Positions 33,915 to 43,417 are shown, counted from the first letter of the stretch. The stretch: DNA of 64,000 bases from Mesorhizobium sp. B2-1-1 (GCF_006442975.2 NZ_CP083954.1:2053501-2117500); one strand, 5' to 3'. Notes: a model not told the origin generated them from the sequence alone. Translations and numbers: made by a program.

Positions 33915-35072
33915 TCAGACGTCCGAGATGACCTGCCCATTCGACAGGATGTGAACCTTGTAGCCGGAAAAGATCTTCTGCGCTTCGCCGGCGGCATAGA
34001 GCGCCTGGTAGGCCTCGTGCGGGATCAATGCGTGGTTCTCGTAGCTCGACACGCCCTGGCGCGCGGCCTCGAGGTCGTCGGTGTTGATGAAGAACTCCTG
34101 CGTCGTCTTCTCGCTTGAAAACAGCCCCCTGCGGCCGGGTTTTTCGCCCTTGGAGTAAACCTCCTGGATGGTCCAGGTCAGCAGCCAGGCGTTCTCCGGC
34201 TTGCGCACCTTGGCCAGAACCTCGGTCACCGTAGAATTGTTGTCGGTGATCCCGGCCGAATAGAAGGGGCCGAGCACGACGCGCCGAAGCTGCTTGGGGT
34301 GCAGCGGCTCGAAATCCTTGTCGAGGTTGACGGCGATCGTTGCCGGCGACAGCGTATAGGCCGAGTTCTTCTCGGTGAAATCGTCGAAGCGATGGGCAAG
34401 CTCGGGATTGAGCAGGCCATCGACTGGCAATGGAATGTCGATCTGGTCGCTGAGCTTGCCATTGCGGTCGACGAGCTGGCGGATCATGTCTTCGGAGGAA
34501 TCTTCCACCGTCACCATGTAGACCAGCGGCAGGTTGGCGCTGCCGTCGAAGGTCGCCCAATGGACGAGGTAGTAGGGCCGCGCCGTCTTCGGATTGACGG
34601 AAACCTTGGCCGTCTGCGCCAGGGTGAAGGGGCCGAAGGTCTGCTCGCTCTTGACGTCCTCGAGATAAAGCCTCTCGGCCATCGACTTCTGCAGCGCTTG
34701 GGGGAATTCCTTGTGGCGCAGGATGAAGTCGGCCATCTCCTCGCGCAATTCGTCGGCCAGCGGGATGTTGGCGAGCCGCGTGTCAGCCTGGCGGCGGTCG
34801 TTTTCGAGCTCAAGCAGGTTCTGGAACACCGGGAATCCGCTTTCGGCGCGCGAAATGCGGAACGTGTCCATGAAGCCCAGCCGGTTGCGCCAGCAGGAGA
34901 ACGACTTGTCGAGCCGGGCGATGTATTCCGCGACGATCTTGGCGACGATGCCGTGCCGGTAGAGCGGCGAGCGATCGTCGCGCATGAACACTTCCAGCCC
35001 GCTGAGCGCTGCCGTGATTGCCGAGAAATACCGCGCCGCCGCGTCGTTTTCGGAGGTCATGCTATTGGCCAT
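33915..35072 (-). CDS. Conserved hypothetical protein of the AAA+ operon
   Basis: I recognise no named family. The 385-residue soluble protein has a helical N-terminal half (DAAARYFSAITAALSGLEVF ... LLELENDRRQADTRLANIPL) and a C-terminal half of beta strands with ARPYYLVHWATFDGSANLPL, VLGPFYSAGITDNN and ENAWLLTWTIQEVYSKGEK. No signal peptide or membrane helix is seen. The gene lies 28 bases after the coiled-coil gene and 24 before the AAA+ gene, so tight co-transcription is clear. An in-frame ATG at 35060 is an alternative start. Confidence 0.7.
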   Translation of the reverse strand: MANSMTSENDAAARYFSAITAALSGLEVFMRDDRSPLYRHGIVAKIVAEYIARLDKSFSCWRNRLGFMDTFRISRAESGFPVFQNLLELENDRRQADTRLANIPLADELREEMADFILRHKEFPQALQKSMAERLYLEDVKSEQTFGPFTLAQTAKVSVNPKTARPYYLVHWATFDGSANLPLVYMVTVEDSSEDMIRQLVDRNGKLSDQIDIPLPVDGLLNPELAHRFDDFTEKNSAYTLSPATIAVNLDKDFEPLHPKQLRRVVLGPFYSAGITDNNSTVTEVLAKVRKPENAWLLTWTIQEVYSKGEKPGRRGLFSSEKTTQEFFINTDDLEAARQGVSSYENHALIPHEAYQALYAAGEAQKIFSGYKVHILSNGQVISDV

Positions 35073-35100
35073 GGCATTGTCGCACCGGTGCGGGCGGCAA

Positions 35101-36189
35101 TTACGACTGCACGTAATTGGCCGAATTGTGCTTCTTCAGCACTTCGTCGAAACGGCGGGCGAAGGCGTCGTCGGCCAGCTTCTTGCGGCGCTGGATGTCG
35201 GCGGTGGCCACCATGTTCTTCTCGTGCATCTCGAGCAGGTCGCCAATGTGCTTCTGCGAGGCGGCACCAATGCCGGCCATGGTCTCCTCGGCGGTGTTGT
35301 CGACCTGGCTGCCCAGCGTGTTGATCTTGTGGGCGACGTCCTGCTGAGCCGCGGTCTTCAGCGAATCCTCCAGCGCCTTGTAGAGAACGATGCGCTGCTC
35401 GGTGTCGATGGTCAGCTTGTTGATCAGGGTCGACTGTGCGGCGATCTGGTTGTTGAGCGAATCGACGAAGGTCTGGAACATCGAGGTGTAGCGCTCCAGC
35501 GTCTGGCTCTCGGCCAGCAACTCCTGTTCCTTGGCCTGCTTCTCATTGTATTCCGTGGCGAGCTTGGAACGTTCGCCTTCGAGCTGCGTGCGTTCCTTCT
35601 GGCTGGTGGAGGCCGCGATCTTGTTTTCGATGTCGAGCAGCATCGGATTGAGCTCCTCGATGCGCTTCTGCACGGTTTCCAGGTTGGACATGGTGGCCTT
35701 GCGGCGCTCGATAACCTGCGACAGGCTGGTCTCGGAGGTCTTGTAGCGCTGGTCGAGGACTTCTTTCTGCGCCTTCAATATGCCGACGATGGTGTCGGAC
35801 TTGGCCAGCAATTCCTGCAGGTTGCCCGCCAGTGACATGTTGCGGACGCGGTCGGTGCGCAGACGCTGCTTGCGTTGGCTGGAGAAGATGCCGATGAAGT
35901 TTTCCCAGCCGGTGTAGTTCTTCATGCTCTCGAACTCGGCGCCGAAAACGTTGGTGGCGTCCTCCAGCCCGATGATCAGGTCGGCAATATTGCCTTCCAT
36001 CACCTTCTGTTGCTTCAGCACGTCTTCGATGCGGGCGTTCTCGATATCGAAATTGGCGTCGCCGATCTTCTTGTCGGCGGTGGCAAGTTTGTCGAGCACG
36101 GCGCCGGACTGGTCTATCTTGGTGCGCATGTCCTGGACGACCTGCTTGGTCCTGGCAATTTCGGCATCGAAATTCTGCAATGTCGCCAT
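35101..36189 (-). CDS. Coiled-coil protein, first gene of the AAA+ operon
   Basis: The 362-residue protein is nearly all heptad-type helix, with long stretches such as LKAQKEVLDQRYKTSETSLS and KIAASTSQKERTQLEGERSK, and breaks near residues 95-110 (NYTGWENFIGIFSS) and 270-290. No transmembrane segment or signal peptide is present. It recalls cytoplasmic scaffold or TelA-like helical proteins, but I cannot assign a family. ATG 36189 is preceded by GGGAGGCCCTT. As the first gene it probably sets the level of the operon. Confidence 0.72.
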   Translation of the reverse strand: MATLQNFDAEIARTKQVVQDMRTKIDQSGAVLDKLATADKKIGDANFDIENARIEDVLKQQKVMEGNIADLIIGLEDATNVFGAEFESMKNYTGWENFIGIFSSQRKQRLRTDRVRNMSLAGNLQELLAKSDTIVGILKAQKEVLDQRYKTSETSLSQVIERRKATMSNLETVQKRIEELNPMLLDIENKIAASTSQKERTQLEGERSKLATEYNEKQAKEQELLAESQTLERYTSMFQTFVDSLNNQIAAQSTLINKLTIDTEQRIVLYKALEDSLKTAAQQDVAHKINTLGSQVDNTAEETMAGIGAASQKHIGDLLEMHEKNMVATADIQRRKKLADDAFARRFDEVLKKHNSANYVQS

Positions 36190-36236
36190 AAGGGCCTCCC
36201 GCTCCGGCATCAGGTCGCTGATTGCGAACAGCGGCG

Positions 36237-36265
36237 AATATATGTGGGGCTTCAGGGGATTGAAA
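36237..36265 (-). promoter_or_regulatory. Predicted promoter of the AAA+/coiled-coil operon
   Basis: On the minus strand TTTCAA (36265-36260) and TATATT (36242-36237) are separated by 17 bases, about 48 bases ahead of the coiled-coil start. The rest of this intergenic segment, to the cytochrome c stop at 36516, has no gene I can support. Confidence 0.4.
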
Positions 36266-36515
36266 GACGTGAAGACAGGGGCGCTTCGAAAACAAAAACC
36301 TTGCCCACGCCCTTGAAACGCAATCGATCCGCGATCATGGCGAAAGGATCGTTTGGACTACGCGTGGTTCAACTGTCATTGAACTTCAACGTCGGCGGAT
36401 GTCGGCCAGGCATTCAGTCCCCCGCTGCCACGAATGCCTGAAATCCGACGGAGCATCGAGCGCGGTGAGGACGGTGGCAGCTCGGCGTCCATCGCGGGGA
36501 CGGAATAATCCTGGC

Positions 36516-36905
36516 TCAGGGCTTGGGATCGGCCTTCAGATAAGCGATGACATTGGCGATGTCCTCGTCGTTGTTCAGGCCGGCAAAGGCCATCTTGTTA
36601 CCGGGCACTTTTTGCCGCGGCGCCTTCAGATACTCGGCGAGGTTGGCCTCGTCCCAGACGAGACCGGCGGCGCCTGCACTCTTCATCGCTTCGGAGTAAT
36701 GGCCGAGGAAGCTCTCGGCACTGCCGGCGGCGCGGCCGACGACACCCATCAGATGCGGGCCGACCTTGTCGCGGTCGCTCGCTGCTTCATGGCAGGCCAT
36801 GCATCGGTTGAAGACCCTCTTGCCCAGTGCCGGATCGCCGCCGGCATGGGCGGCAAGGACGCCGGCAAGCAGAAAGGCTGCGGCAGACGAAGCGGCTCGA
36901 AACAT
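36516..36905 (-). CDS. Exported class I cytochrome c
   Basis: The 129-residue protein has a signal peptide (MFRAASSAAAFLLAGVLAAH, cleavage near residue 21), the heme attachment CMACH with Cys35, Cys38 and His39, and the axial Met104 in GNKMAFAG. The general layout with GDPALGKRVFNRC and DIANVIAYLKA is that of cytochrome c2/c550-type electron carriers in the periplasm. ATG 36905 is preferred, as the longer reading frame is in antisense of the thymidine kinase gene. Its electron donor is unknown. Confidence 0.88.
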   Translation of the reverse strand: MFRAASSAAAFLLAGVLAAHAGGDPALGKRVFNRCMACHEAASDRDKVGPHLMGVVGRAAGSAESFLGHYSEAMKSAGAAGLVWDEANLAEYLKAPRQKVPGNKMAFAGLNNDEDIANVIAYLKADPKP

Positions 36906-37041
36906 GGCTGACCCCGACGAGTTCTGGCTGGAACGAGAGGACGCAGAATAGGACCGGGGCCTTAACAAACTTTGCATCGTGGCGGATCGCTGAGGACTGC
37001 ACCATGGGGGCAAGAGCGGCGGCCGTGATGCCACAGCCCGG

Positions 37042-37653
37042 TCAAGGCGCGACAAAGCCGATGAAATCGTCGGGGGCGGCGCGACCCATTTCTTCTTCCC
37101 AATGGCGACGGCAGAGCGAGACATAGACGTCCTTGCCGATCGCCACCTGCTCCCCCTGCCGAGCGACCTTGCCGTCGCGGCCGAGGCGCACCACCATCGT
37201 CGCCTTGCGGCCGCAGCGGCAGATGGTGCGCACTTCGCGCAGCTCATCGGCTATGGCCAGCAAAGCGCGCGAGCCGGAAAACAGCTTGCCCTGGAAATCC
37301 GTGCGCAGGCCATAGCACATGACCGGAATGTCGAGCCGGTCGGCGATCCGGGCGAGCTGCCAGACCTGCTCCTCCTCGAGGAACTGCGCCTCGTCGACGA
37401 AGACGCAATGCACGGCACCGTGCTGATGATGTTCGGCGACGCGGGCGAACAGGTCGTCGCCGTCACGAAACATCTCGGCTTCCGTTTCCAGTCCGATGCG
37501 TGACGAAATCAGGCCGGTGTCGCCCTTGCGGTAGTGGCCGGCGACGAACAGCATCGTCGTCATGCCGCGCTCGCGGTAATTGTACGACGCCTGCAGGAGC
37601 ATCGTCGTCTTGCCCGCATTCATCGTCGCGTAGTGGAAATACAGTTTGGCCAT
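37042..37653 (-). CDS. tdk: Thymidine kinase, type II
   Basis: The 203-residue salvage enzyme phosphorylates thymidine to dTMP with ATP. It has the P-loop ATMNAGKTT near residues 9-17, the Walker B-like FVDEAQFL, the lasso-region substrate strand VMCYGLRTDFQGKLF, and zinc cysteines in CRCGRK and near SLCRRHWEEE. ATG 37653 is followed at once by MAKLYFHYATM. The gene stands alone. Confidence 0.95.
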   Translation of the reverse strand: MAKLYFHYATMNAGKTTMLLQASYNYRERGMTTMLFVAGHYRKGDTGLISSRIGLETEAEMFRDGDDLFARVAEHHQHGAVHCVFVDEAQFLEEEQVWQLARIADRLDIPVMCYGLRTDFQGKLFSGSRALLAIADELREVRTICRCGRKATMVVRLGRDGKVARQGEQVAIGKDVYVSLCRRHWEEEMGRAAPDDFIGFVAP

Positions 37654-37891
37654 GGCGCCCTTTTAAGCCCACTTGGCCGGGCCCGGGGAAGGCCCCTGGC
37701 AGGCCTTCCACCAAAAAAGCCGGCTCGCATGGAAAAAGCGGCTGACGTGTCGCTGATCGGCCAGCCAGCGCCGTTGATCGTGATTGCCTTAATGCTTGAA
37801 ACCGCACGAGAATGGTGTTTGGCTGACGAAACAAGGCGGGCACAAAAACCGTGACTTCGCCTCGCCAAAGAATCGAAATGGGAGAAAGTTC

Positions 37892-38827
37892 ATGTCGCGT
37901 ATGAATTCCTTCGTCGCAGGCCTCGGCCTTGCGGCTTTCTTGTCGACGAGCGCTGCCTTCGCCGGGGATCCGGCTAGCTGCAAGGCGGTACGCCTTTCCG
38001 ATGTCGGATGGACCGATATCCAGGCGACGACCGGCATCGCCTCGGTGCTGCTCACGGCGCTCGGCTACGAGCCGCAGGTAATCCAACTGTCGGTGCCGGT
38101 GACGATGGCGTCGCTGAAGAACAAGGACCTCGATGTCTTCCTGGGCAACTGGATGCCGTCGATGACCAACGACATCAAGGACTACACGGCCGACGGTTCG
38201 GTGGAGACCATCAGCACGAACCTGACCGGCGCCGGCTACGGCATCGTCGTGCCGACCTATGTGGCGGATGCCGGCGTCAAGACACTCACCGACCTCGGCA
38301 AGTTCAAGGACAAGTTCGACGGCAAGATCTACGGCATCGAGGCCGGCAATGACGGCAACCGCATCATCCTCGACATGATCAAGAACCCGAAGGACAATCT
38401 CGAAGGCTTCGAACTGGTCGAATCCTCGGAGGCCGGCATGCTGACGCAGGCCGAGCAGTCGATGAAGAACAATGAGTGGATCGCCTTCCTCGGCTGGACG
38501 CCGCACCCGGTGATGGGCGCCATGAAGATCACCTATCTCGACGGCATGGGCGACAGCGGCTTCGGTGCCGCCACCGTCCACACCAATGTGCGCAAGGGCT
38601 ACACCACCGAGTGCCCGAACGCCGGCAAGCTCATTGCCAACCTCAAGTTCAACCTGGACATGGAAGGCCAGTTGATGGACGCCATCCTCAAGGGCGGCGA
38701 CGCCCAGACTGTCGCCACCGACTGGCTGAAGAAAAATCCGGATGCCGTGACACCCTGGATCGCCGGCGTGACCACCTTCGACGGCGGCGATGCGGCAGCG
38801 GCCATCAAGACCGCACTGGGGAGCTGA
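37892..38827 (+). CDS. choX: Choline ABC transporter, substrate-binding protein
   Basis: The 311-residue protein starts with a signal peptide (MSRMNSFVAGLGLAAFLSTS, cut near AFA|GD at 24). Next comes the OpuAC-like fold with CKAVRLSDVGWTDIQATTGI, the LDVFLGNWMPSM loop and TGAGYGIVVPTYV, all conserved in ChoX of S. meliloti. ATG 37892 follows GGGAGAAAGTTC. It is the first gene of choXWV and is separated from choW by a terminator that lets more ChoX be made than permease. Confidence 0.93.
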   Translation: MSRMNSFVAGLGLAAFLSTSAAFAGDPASCKAVRLSDVGWTDIQATTGIASVLLTALGYEPQVIQLSVPVTMASLKNKDLDVFLGNWMPSMTNDIKDYTADGSVETISTNLTGAGYGIVVPTYVADAGVKTLTDLGKFKDKFDGKIYGIEAGNDGNRIILDMIKNPKDNLEGFELVESSEAGMLTQAEQSMKNNEWIAFLGWTPHPVMGAMKITYLDGMGDSGFGAATVHTNVRKGYTTECPNAGKLIANLKFNLDMEGQLMDAILKGGDAQTVATDWLKKNPDAVTPWIAGVTTFDGGDAAAAIKTALGS

Positions 38828-38859
38828 GCCGACTGACTTCGGCATGCACGCGTGAGAAC

Positions 38860-38893
38860 AAAAGGGCAGCCACTGGAAAAGGCTGCCCTTTTT
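38860..38893 (+). terminator. Intra-operon terminator behind choX
   Basis: A perfect 12-bp stem AAAAGGGCAGCC / GGCTGCCCTTTT with a nine-base loop is followed by T residues. It lies 32 bases past the choX stop and 73 before choW. Partial termination here would raise the ratio of binding protein to membrane parts. Confidence 0.82.
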
Positions 38894-38966
38894 CATATGC
38901 TGTGAGAAGATGACGTGACGACAGCGGACACCGCGGCAAAGCGATGCCGGTAGGAGAGGGGGCAAG

Positions 38967-39821
38967 ATGGATCCGATTTCCAAATTCCTGGTCAGCTACA
39001 AGATTCCCATCGGCCCATGGGGCAAGGCGTTCTTCGGGTTTCTCACCGACAATTTCGACACCGTCTTCAGGGCCTTTTCCAACGGCCTGAACTTCATCCT
39101 CGACGGCCTGGTCGACCTCCTGCTGGTGGTGCCGCCGGTGCTGCTGGCGCTCATCATCGCCATCATTGCCTGGCTGCTGCAGCGTTCGCGCCCGCTCGCG
39201 ATCGGCGTCTTCCTCGGGCTGATCTTCATCATCAACCAGAACCTGTGGAAACAGACGGTGCAGACGCTGGTGCTGGTCGTGGCCGCCGCCGCCATGGCAA
39301 TGGCCATCGGCGTGCCGCTCGGCATCTGGGCGGCGCACAAGCCGAAGGTCTACCGCTTCATGCTGCCGGTGCTCGACCTGATGCAGACGCTGCCGACCTT
39401 CGTCTACCTGATCCCGGTGCTGACCCTGTTCGGCCTTGGCAACGCGCCCGGCCTCATCGTCACCATCATCTTCGTCATCCCGACCGCGGTCCGGCTCACG
39501 CATCTCGGCGTCGTCTCCGTGCCCAAGTCGATCATCGAGGCCGGCGAGGCCTTCGGCGCCACCAGGAGCCAGCTGCTGTGGAAGGTCGAACTGCCCTCGG
39601 CGCTGCCCACCATCATGGCGGGCCTGACCCAGTCGATCATGCTGTCGCTGTCGATGGTGGTGTTCGCAGCGCTGATCGGCGCCGGCGGGCTCGGCACCGA
39701 GATCAACCGCGCGCTCGGTTCGCGCCGCATCGATCTCGGCCTCGAGGCCGGGCTCGCCATTGTCGTGCTCGCCATCGTGCTCGACCGCATGACCCGCATT
39801 GGCGTTGGAGGCAAGAAATGA
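38967..39821 (+). CDS. choW: Choline ABC transporter, permease
   Basis: The 284-residue permease has six or more membrane helices and the EAA loop (IEAGEAFGATRSQLLWKVEL) that contacts the ATPase. It is of the ProW/OpuAB type. ATG 38967 is preceded by GGAGAGGGGGCAAG. Its TGA overlaps the choV ATG by four bases (ATGA). Confidence 0.92.
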   Translation: MDPISKFLVSYKIPIGPWGKAFFGFLTDNFDTVFRAFSNGLNFILDGLVDLLLVVPPVLLALIIAIIAWLLQRSRPLAIGVFLGLIFIINQNLWKQTVQTLVLVVAAAAMAMAIGVPLGIWAAHKPKVYRFMLPVLDLMQTLPTFVYLIPVLTLFGLGNAPGLIVTIIFVIPTAVRLTHLGVVSVPKSIIEAGEAFGATRSQLLWKVELPSALPTIMAGLTQSIMLSLSMVVFAALIGAGGLGTEINRALGSRRIDLGLEAGLAIVVLAIVLDRMTRIGVGGKK

Positions 39822-40999
39822 CCGTCGCCGTCGATTTCAGGAACGTCGATATCGTCTTCGGCGCCGACCAGGCGGGTTCGCTGGCGCTCATCGACAAGGG
39901 CGCGACGCGCGCCGAGATCCTCGAGCAGACCGGCAATGTGCTCGGTTGTGCCGGCGCCAGCCTTACCGTGCATGAGGGCGAGATTTCCGTCCTCATGGGT
40001 CTGTCCGGCTCGGGCAAGTCGACACTGCTGAGAGCGGTCAATCGCCTGAACGTCGTCTCGCGCGGCCAGGTTCTGGTCAAGGATGGCGACCGCACCGTCG
40101 ATGTCGTCACCTGCGACGAGGCTACCTTGCGGCGCCTGCGGCAGAAGCAGGTTGCGATGGTGTTCCAGCAGTTCGGCCTGCTGCCGTGGCGGACGGTGGA
40201 AGAGAATGTCGGGCTTGGCCTCGAACTTGCCGGCGTGCCGGATGCCGAGCGCAAGGAGCGCGTCCACAGGCAGCTCAAGCTGGTCAATCTCGAGCAGTGG
40301 TCGAAGAAATACGCGCATGAGCTTTCGGGTGGCATGCAGCAGCGCGTCGGGTTGGCGCGCGCCTTCGCCACCGAGGCGCCGATCCTTCTGATGGACGAGC
40401 CGTTCTCGGCGCTCGACCCGCTGATCCGCACCAAGCTGCAAGACGAGTTGCTGCAGCTGCAGGCCGAACTGAAGAAGACTATCATCTTCGTCAGCCACGA
40501 CCTCGAGGAAGCGCTGAAGATCGGCAGCCACATCACAATCATGGAGGGCGGACGCATCGTGCAGACCGGCGCGGCGGAGGACATCGTGCTCAAGCCCGCT
40601 AACGATTATGTCCGCGACTTCATCGCCAATGTGAATCCGCTGTCGGTGCTCACCGCCTGGAACGTGATGCGCGACCGCCGCGATCTCGAACAGGGCAAGG
40701 ACGGCTGGGTGTGGCTCGACCGGCGCAAGACGACGCGCTTCAAGATCGACGACCATGGCCTCGTGGCGGCGGCTGAGCGTGACGGCAAGCCGGCGGTATG
40801 GGTGTCCTGCGCCGAGGTCGAAGGCCAGCCCGAGGAAGCGGCCCAGGTGTTCTGGGCCAATCCCGGAACGTCGCTGAAGACCGTGATGCTGGCCATGCAC
40901 CGGTCGCAGACTGCGCCCGTGGCGCTGTTCGATGACCAGTCGCGCTTCGTCGGCGCGATCGGCATCAGGGACGTGCTGAGCGCGGTGCTGCGGCGGTAA
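39818..40999 (+). CDS. choV: Choline ABC transporter, ATP-binding protein
   Basis: The 393-residue ATPase has Walker A GLSGSGKST (61-69), the Q-loop FQQFGLLPW, the signature LSGGMQQR, Walker B ILLMDEP, and His in FVSHD. A C-terminal extension (about 290-393) is of CBS-like or regulatory type as in ProV/OpuAA. The start ATG 39818 overlaps the choW stop; the longer frame upstream is in antisense-like shadow of choW and is not used. It energises uptake of choline for glycine betaine synthesis. Confidence 0.93.
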   Translation: MTVAVDFRNVDIVFGADQAGSLALIDKGATRAEILEQTGNVLGCAGASLTVHEGEISVLMGLSGSGKSTLLRAVNRLNVVSRGQVLVKDGDRTVDVVTCDEATLRRLRQKQVAMVFQQFGLLPWRTVEENVGLGLELAGVPDAERKERVHRQLKLVNLEQWSKKYAHELSGGMQQRVGLARAFATEAPILLMDEPFSALDPLIRTKLQDELLQLQAELKKTIIFVSHDLEEALKIGSHITIMEGGRIVQTGAAEDIVLKPANDYVRDFIANVNPLSVLTAWNVMRDRRDLEQGKDGWVWLDRRKTTRFKIDDHGLVAAAERDGKPAVWVSCAEVEGQPEEAAQVFWANPGTSLKTVMLAMHRSQTAPVALFDDQSRFVGAIGIRDVLSAVLRR

Positions 41000-41014
41000 T
41001 CCCTCAGTCGCGTC

Positions 41015-42424
41015 TCAAGTCGCCAGCGGCAGACGCAGCTCCGTCAGCAGGCCGCCGTCCGGATGGTTGGACAGGCGGATCTCGCCGCCGGCGGCACGCG
41101 CGATGTTGCGGGCGATGGTGAGGCCGAGGCCGAGGCCGCCGGTCTGGCGGTTGCGGGACTGTTCCAGGCGCACGAAAGATCCGAACACGGCGTCGATCTG
41201 GGCTTGCGGAATACCCGGCCCTTCGTCGCGTATGGCCAGCGTGATCATGTCGCCCGACCGGTACAGGCTGAGATGCGCCTTCTTGCCGTAGGTGACTGCA
41301 TTTTGCACAAGATTGGTGACGCAGCGCTTGAGCGCGACCGGCCGCGCCATGCAGATCAGACCGCGCGAGCGCGTATCATCATTGTCGAAGGAGACCTCGG
41401 CGTAGCCGTCGGCGATCGATTCCACCAGCGACCAGAAGTCGATGCGCTCGCTCTTTTCCTCGTTCACCTCGAAAGTGGCAAAGTCGATCACCGAGCTGGC
41501 GATGCTCTCGACATCGGCGAGATCGTGCGCCAGCGCCTCGCGAACCGCCGACTTGCGCAACAGTTCCAGGCGCAGCCGCATCCTGGTCATCGGCGTGCGC
41601 AGGTCGTGCGCCAGCGCGGCGGCCAGGTGCTCACGGTCCTCGACATATTCACGCAGTCTCGCCTGCATGGCGTTGATCGCCTTGGCGGCGGCGCGCACCT
41701 CGCGGCTGCCGCTTTCGGCGATCGGCGGGCTCTTGAGGTCATTGCCGATCCGGTTCACGGCGGTTTCCATCATTCGGTAGGGCGCGGTCAGCCGGCGCAG
41801 CGACCAGATCGACATGATCACCACCAGCCCCGCTATCAGCGAATAGAGCGGCAGGCTGTCGAAGCTCAGGATCGGGCCGACCGGCGTGATCGGCTCGGTG
41901 AAGTTCAGCCATTGGCCGTCGGCGAAGCGCAGCGAGGCGGTCAGCTTGTCACTCTGGGCGAAATTCGCCGCCAGCACCAGGAGATCGCGTTCCACCTGGC
42001 CGACGTCCCTGTTCATGACCTCGCCACCGGGGCTGTCGGATTCCTGCGTCGCCGGATCGCGCCGGACGCGCGCGTCGGTGACGCCGAACTTCGACAGCCG
42101 TCCAACGAGAATGTCTTCCAGCTCGGCGAGTTCATCGTCGCCGGCGATCGACGAGGTGACCGCGGGGGTGTCTGAAACCGTGAGAGCGTAGGTGGCGTTG
42201 AACAGGCCGGATGCGGTCGCCTTGCGCTCCTCGGGCGTGGCGGCATGCATCAGCTGCACCAGCGAATAGGCGCGGTCGTTGAGGCGGTAGAGATCGACCA
42301 CGTCATTGGCGGCCGCGCGGTCGCGCGACACGATGTAGAGCGTCGCGACCTGACTGATCAACAGGCCGGCAATGACGATCAGCAGCACCCACACAGGCAG
42401 GGTCTGCGGCAGGAAACGTCTCAT
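41015..42424 (-). CDS. Two-component sensor histidine kinase
   Basis: The 469-residue membrane kinase has a first helix near 12-30, a periplasmic domain of about 160 residues, a second helix near 190-208, a HAMP linker, and a dimerisation domain with phospho-acceptor His273 in AAALAHDLRTPMT. The catalytic domain has NLVQNAVTYGKKA, DEGPGIP and GLGLGLTIARNIARA. Its partner is the response regulator at 42421, whose stop it overlaps by four bases (ATGA). The stimulus is unknown; the periplasmic domain has no known fold I recognise. Confidence 0.9.
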   Translation of the reverse strand: MRRFLPQTLPVWVLLIVIAGLLISQVATLYIVSRDRAAANDVVDLYRLNDRAYSLVQLMHAATPEERKATASGLFNATYALTVSDTPAVTSSIAGDDELAELEDILVGRLSKFGVTDARVRRDPATQESDSPGGEVMNRDVGQVERDLLVLAANFAQSDKLTASLRFADGQWLNFTEPITPVGPILSFDSLPLYSLIAGLVVIMSIWSLRRLTAPYRMMETAVNRIGNDLKSPPIAESGSREVRAAAKAINAMQARLREYVEDREHLAAALAHDLRTPMTRMRLRLELLRKSAVREALAHDLADVESIASSVIDFATFEVNEEKSERIDFWSLVESIADGYAEVSFDNDDTRSRGLICMARPVALKRCVTNLVQNAVTYGKKAHLSLYRSGDMITLAIRDEGPGIPQAQIDAVFGSFVRLEQSRNRQTGGLGLGLTIARNIARAAGGEIRLSNHPDGGLLTELRLPLAT

Positions 42425-43137
42425 TCGGAAGTCGTTTCGGGGAGGAACTGATAGCCGCCGCTGCGCACCGTCAGGATCAGCTTGGGCGTCTTGGGGTCAT
42501 CTTCCATCTTGCGCCGCAGCCGGCTGACCAGGATGTCGATGCTGCGGTCGAAGGAATAATCGCTATCGCCGCCGGAGAGTTCGATGAGCTGGTCGCGGGT
42601 CAGCACGCGCTGTGCGCTCTTGACGAAGGTCTGCAACAGATTGAACTCCGCCATGGTCAGTTCGACCCTGACATCGTCGGGCGCGGTCAGCCGGCGCCGC
42701 GAACAATCCATCGTCCAGCCGGCGAAGCGGTAGATCTGCTTCGATGTGACGCGTTTGGGCTCGGGGGCACCGTTGCGCCGCAGCACGGCGCGTATGCGGG
42801 CCAGCAATTCGCGGGGGTCGAAAGGTTTGGGCACATAGTCGTCGGCGCCCATCTCGAGGCCAACCACGCGGTCTGTCGTCTCGGTGACGGCGGTCAACAT
42901 GATGATCGGCGTCGAATACTGGGCCCGGACGTCACGGCACAGTTCCAGCCCGCTCCTGCCGGGCAGCATGACGTCGAGCACGATGAGATCGACCTGTGCA
43001 CGGCGCAGGATCGTTTCCATCTCGGTGCCGTCGGCGGCAACCGATGTGTGCAGGCCGCGCTTCTGGAAGAACTCCTGCAGCAGGTCGCGAATGCCCTTGT
43101 CGTCGTCGACGATCAGTATGTGTGCGTCGGATTTCAC
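42421..43137 (-). CDS. OmpR/PhoB-type response regulator
   Basis: The 238-residue regulator has a receiver domain with acidic pocket DDD (11-13), phospho-acceptor Asp55 in LDVMLPG and Lys near 107 in PKPFDPRE, and a winged-helix DNA-binding domain (about 135-235, with RSIDILVSRLRRKMEDDP). GTG 43137 is chosen since AGGA is five bases upstream; a longer frame has no ribosome site. It is encoded just ahead of the histidine kinase on the same strand. Confidence 0.9.
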   Translation of the reverse strand: MKSDAHILIVDDDKGIRDLLQEFFQKRGLHTSVAADGTEMETILRRAQVDLIVLDVMLPGRSGLELCRDVRAQYSTPIIMLTAVTETTDRVVGLEMGADDYVPKPFDPRELLARIRAVLRRNGAPEPKRVTSKQIYRFAGWTMDCSRRRLTAPDDVRVELTMAEFNLLQTFVKSAQRVLTRDQLIELSGGDSDYSFDRSIDILVSRLRRKMEDDPKTPKLILTVRSGGYQFLPETTSE

Positions 43138-43417
43138 GGGGATCCTGTCTTCGTTGACCTGCCAAGCCGGCAGGCGGCCACCCACACGATAGAATTCGGG
43201 CCATATGTTGGCCAGTGCCTTGGATTTCAAGGCAAGGTAAATCTGGCAATCTCCACACCGAATGCGCTGGAGGCCTCCCGCCGGGGCGCACAGACACAAT
43301 CCAGAAACAAAATTCTATAATCGGGAAAAACTCCTGAAAAACTAGGCCGGCATAACGGTGCCGTGGCGGTCAGGTCATTTGGCCGCGACGCAAGTCTCCG
43401 GGTTCACGGATTAACCG

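Noticed and set aside
39017..39817. Long N-terminal extension in frame with choV
   Set aside because: It overlaps all of choW in another frame; choV has a clear ATG at 39818 overlapping the choW stop, and motifs begin there.
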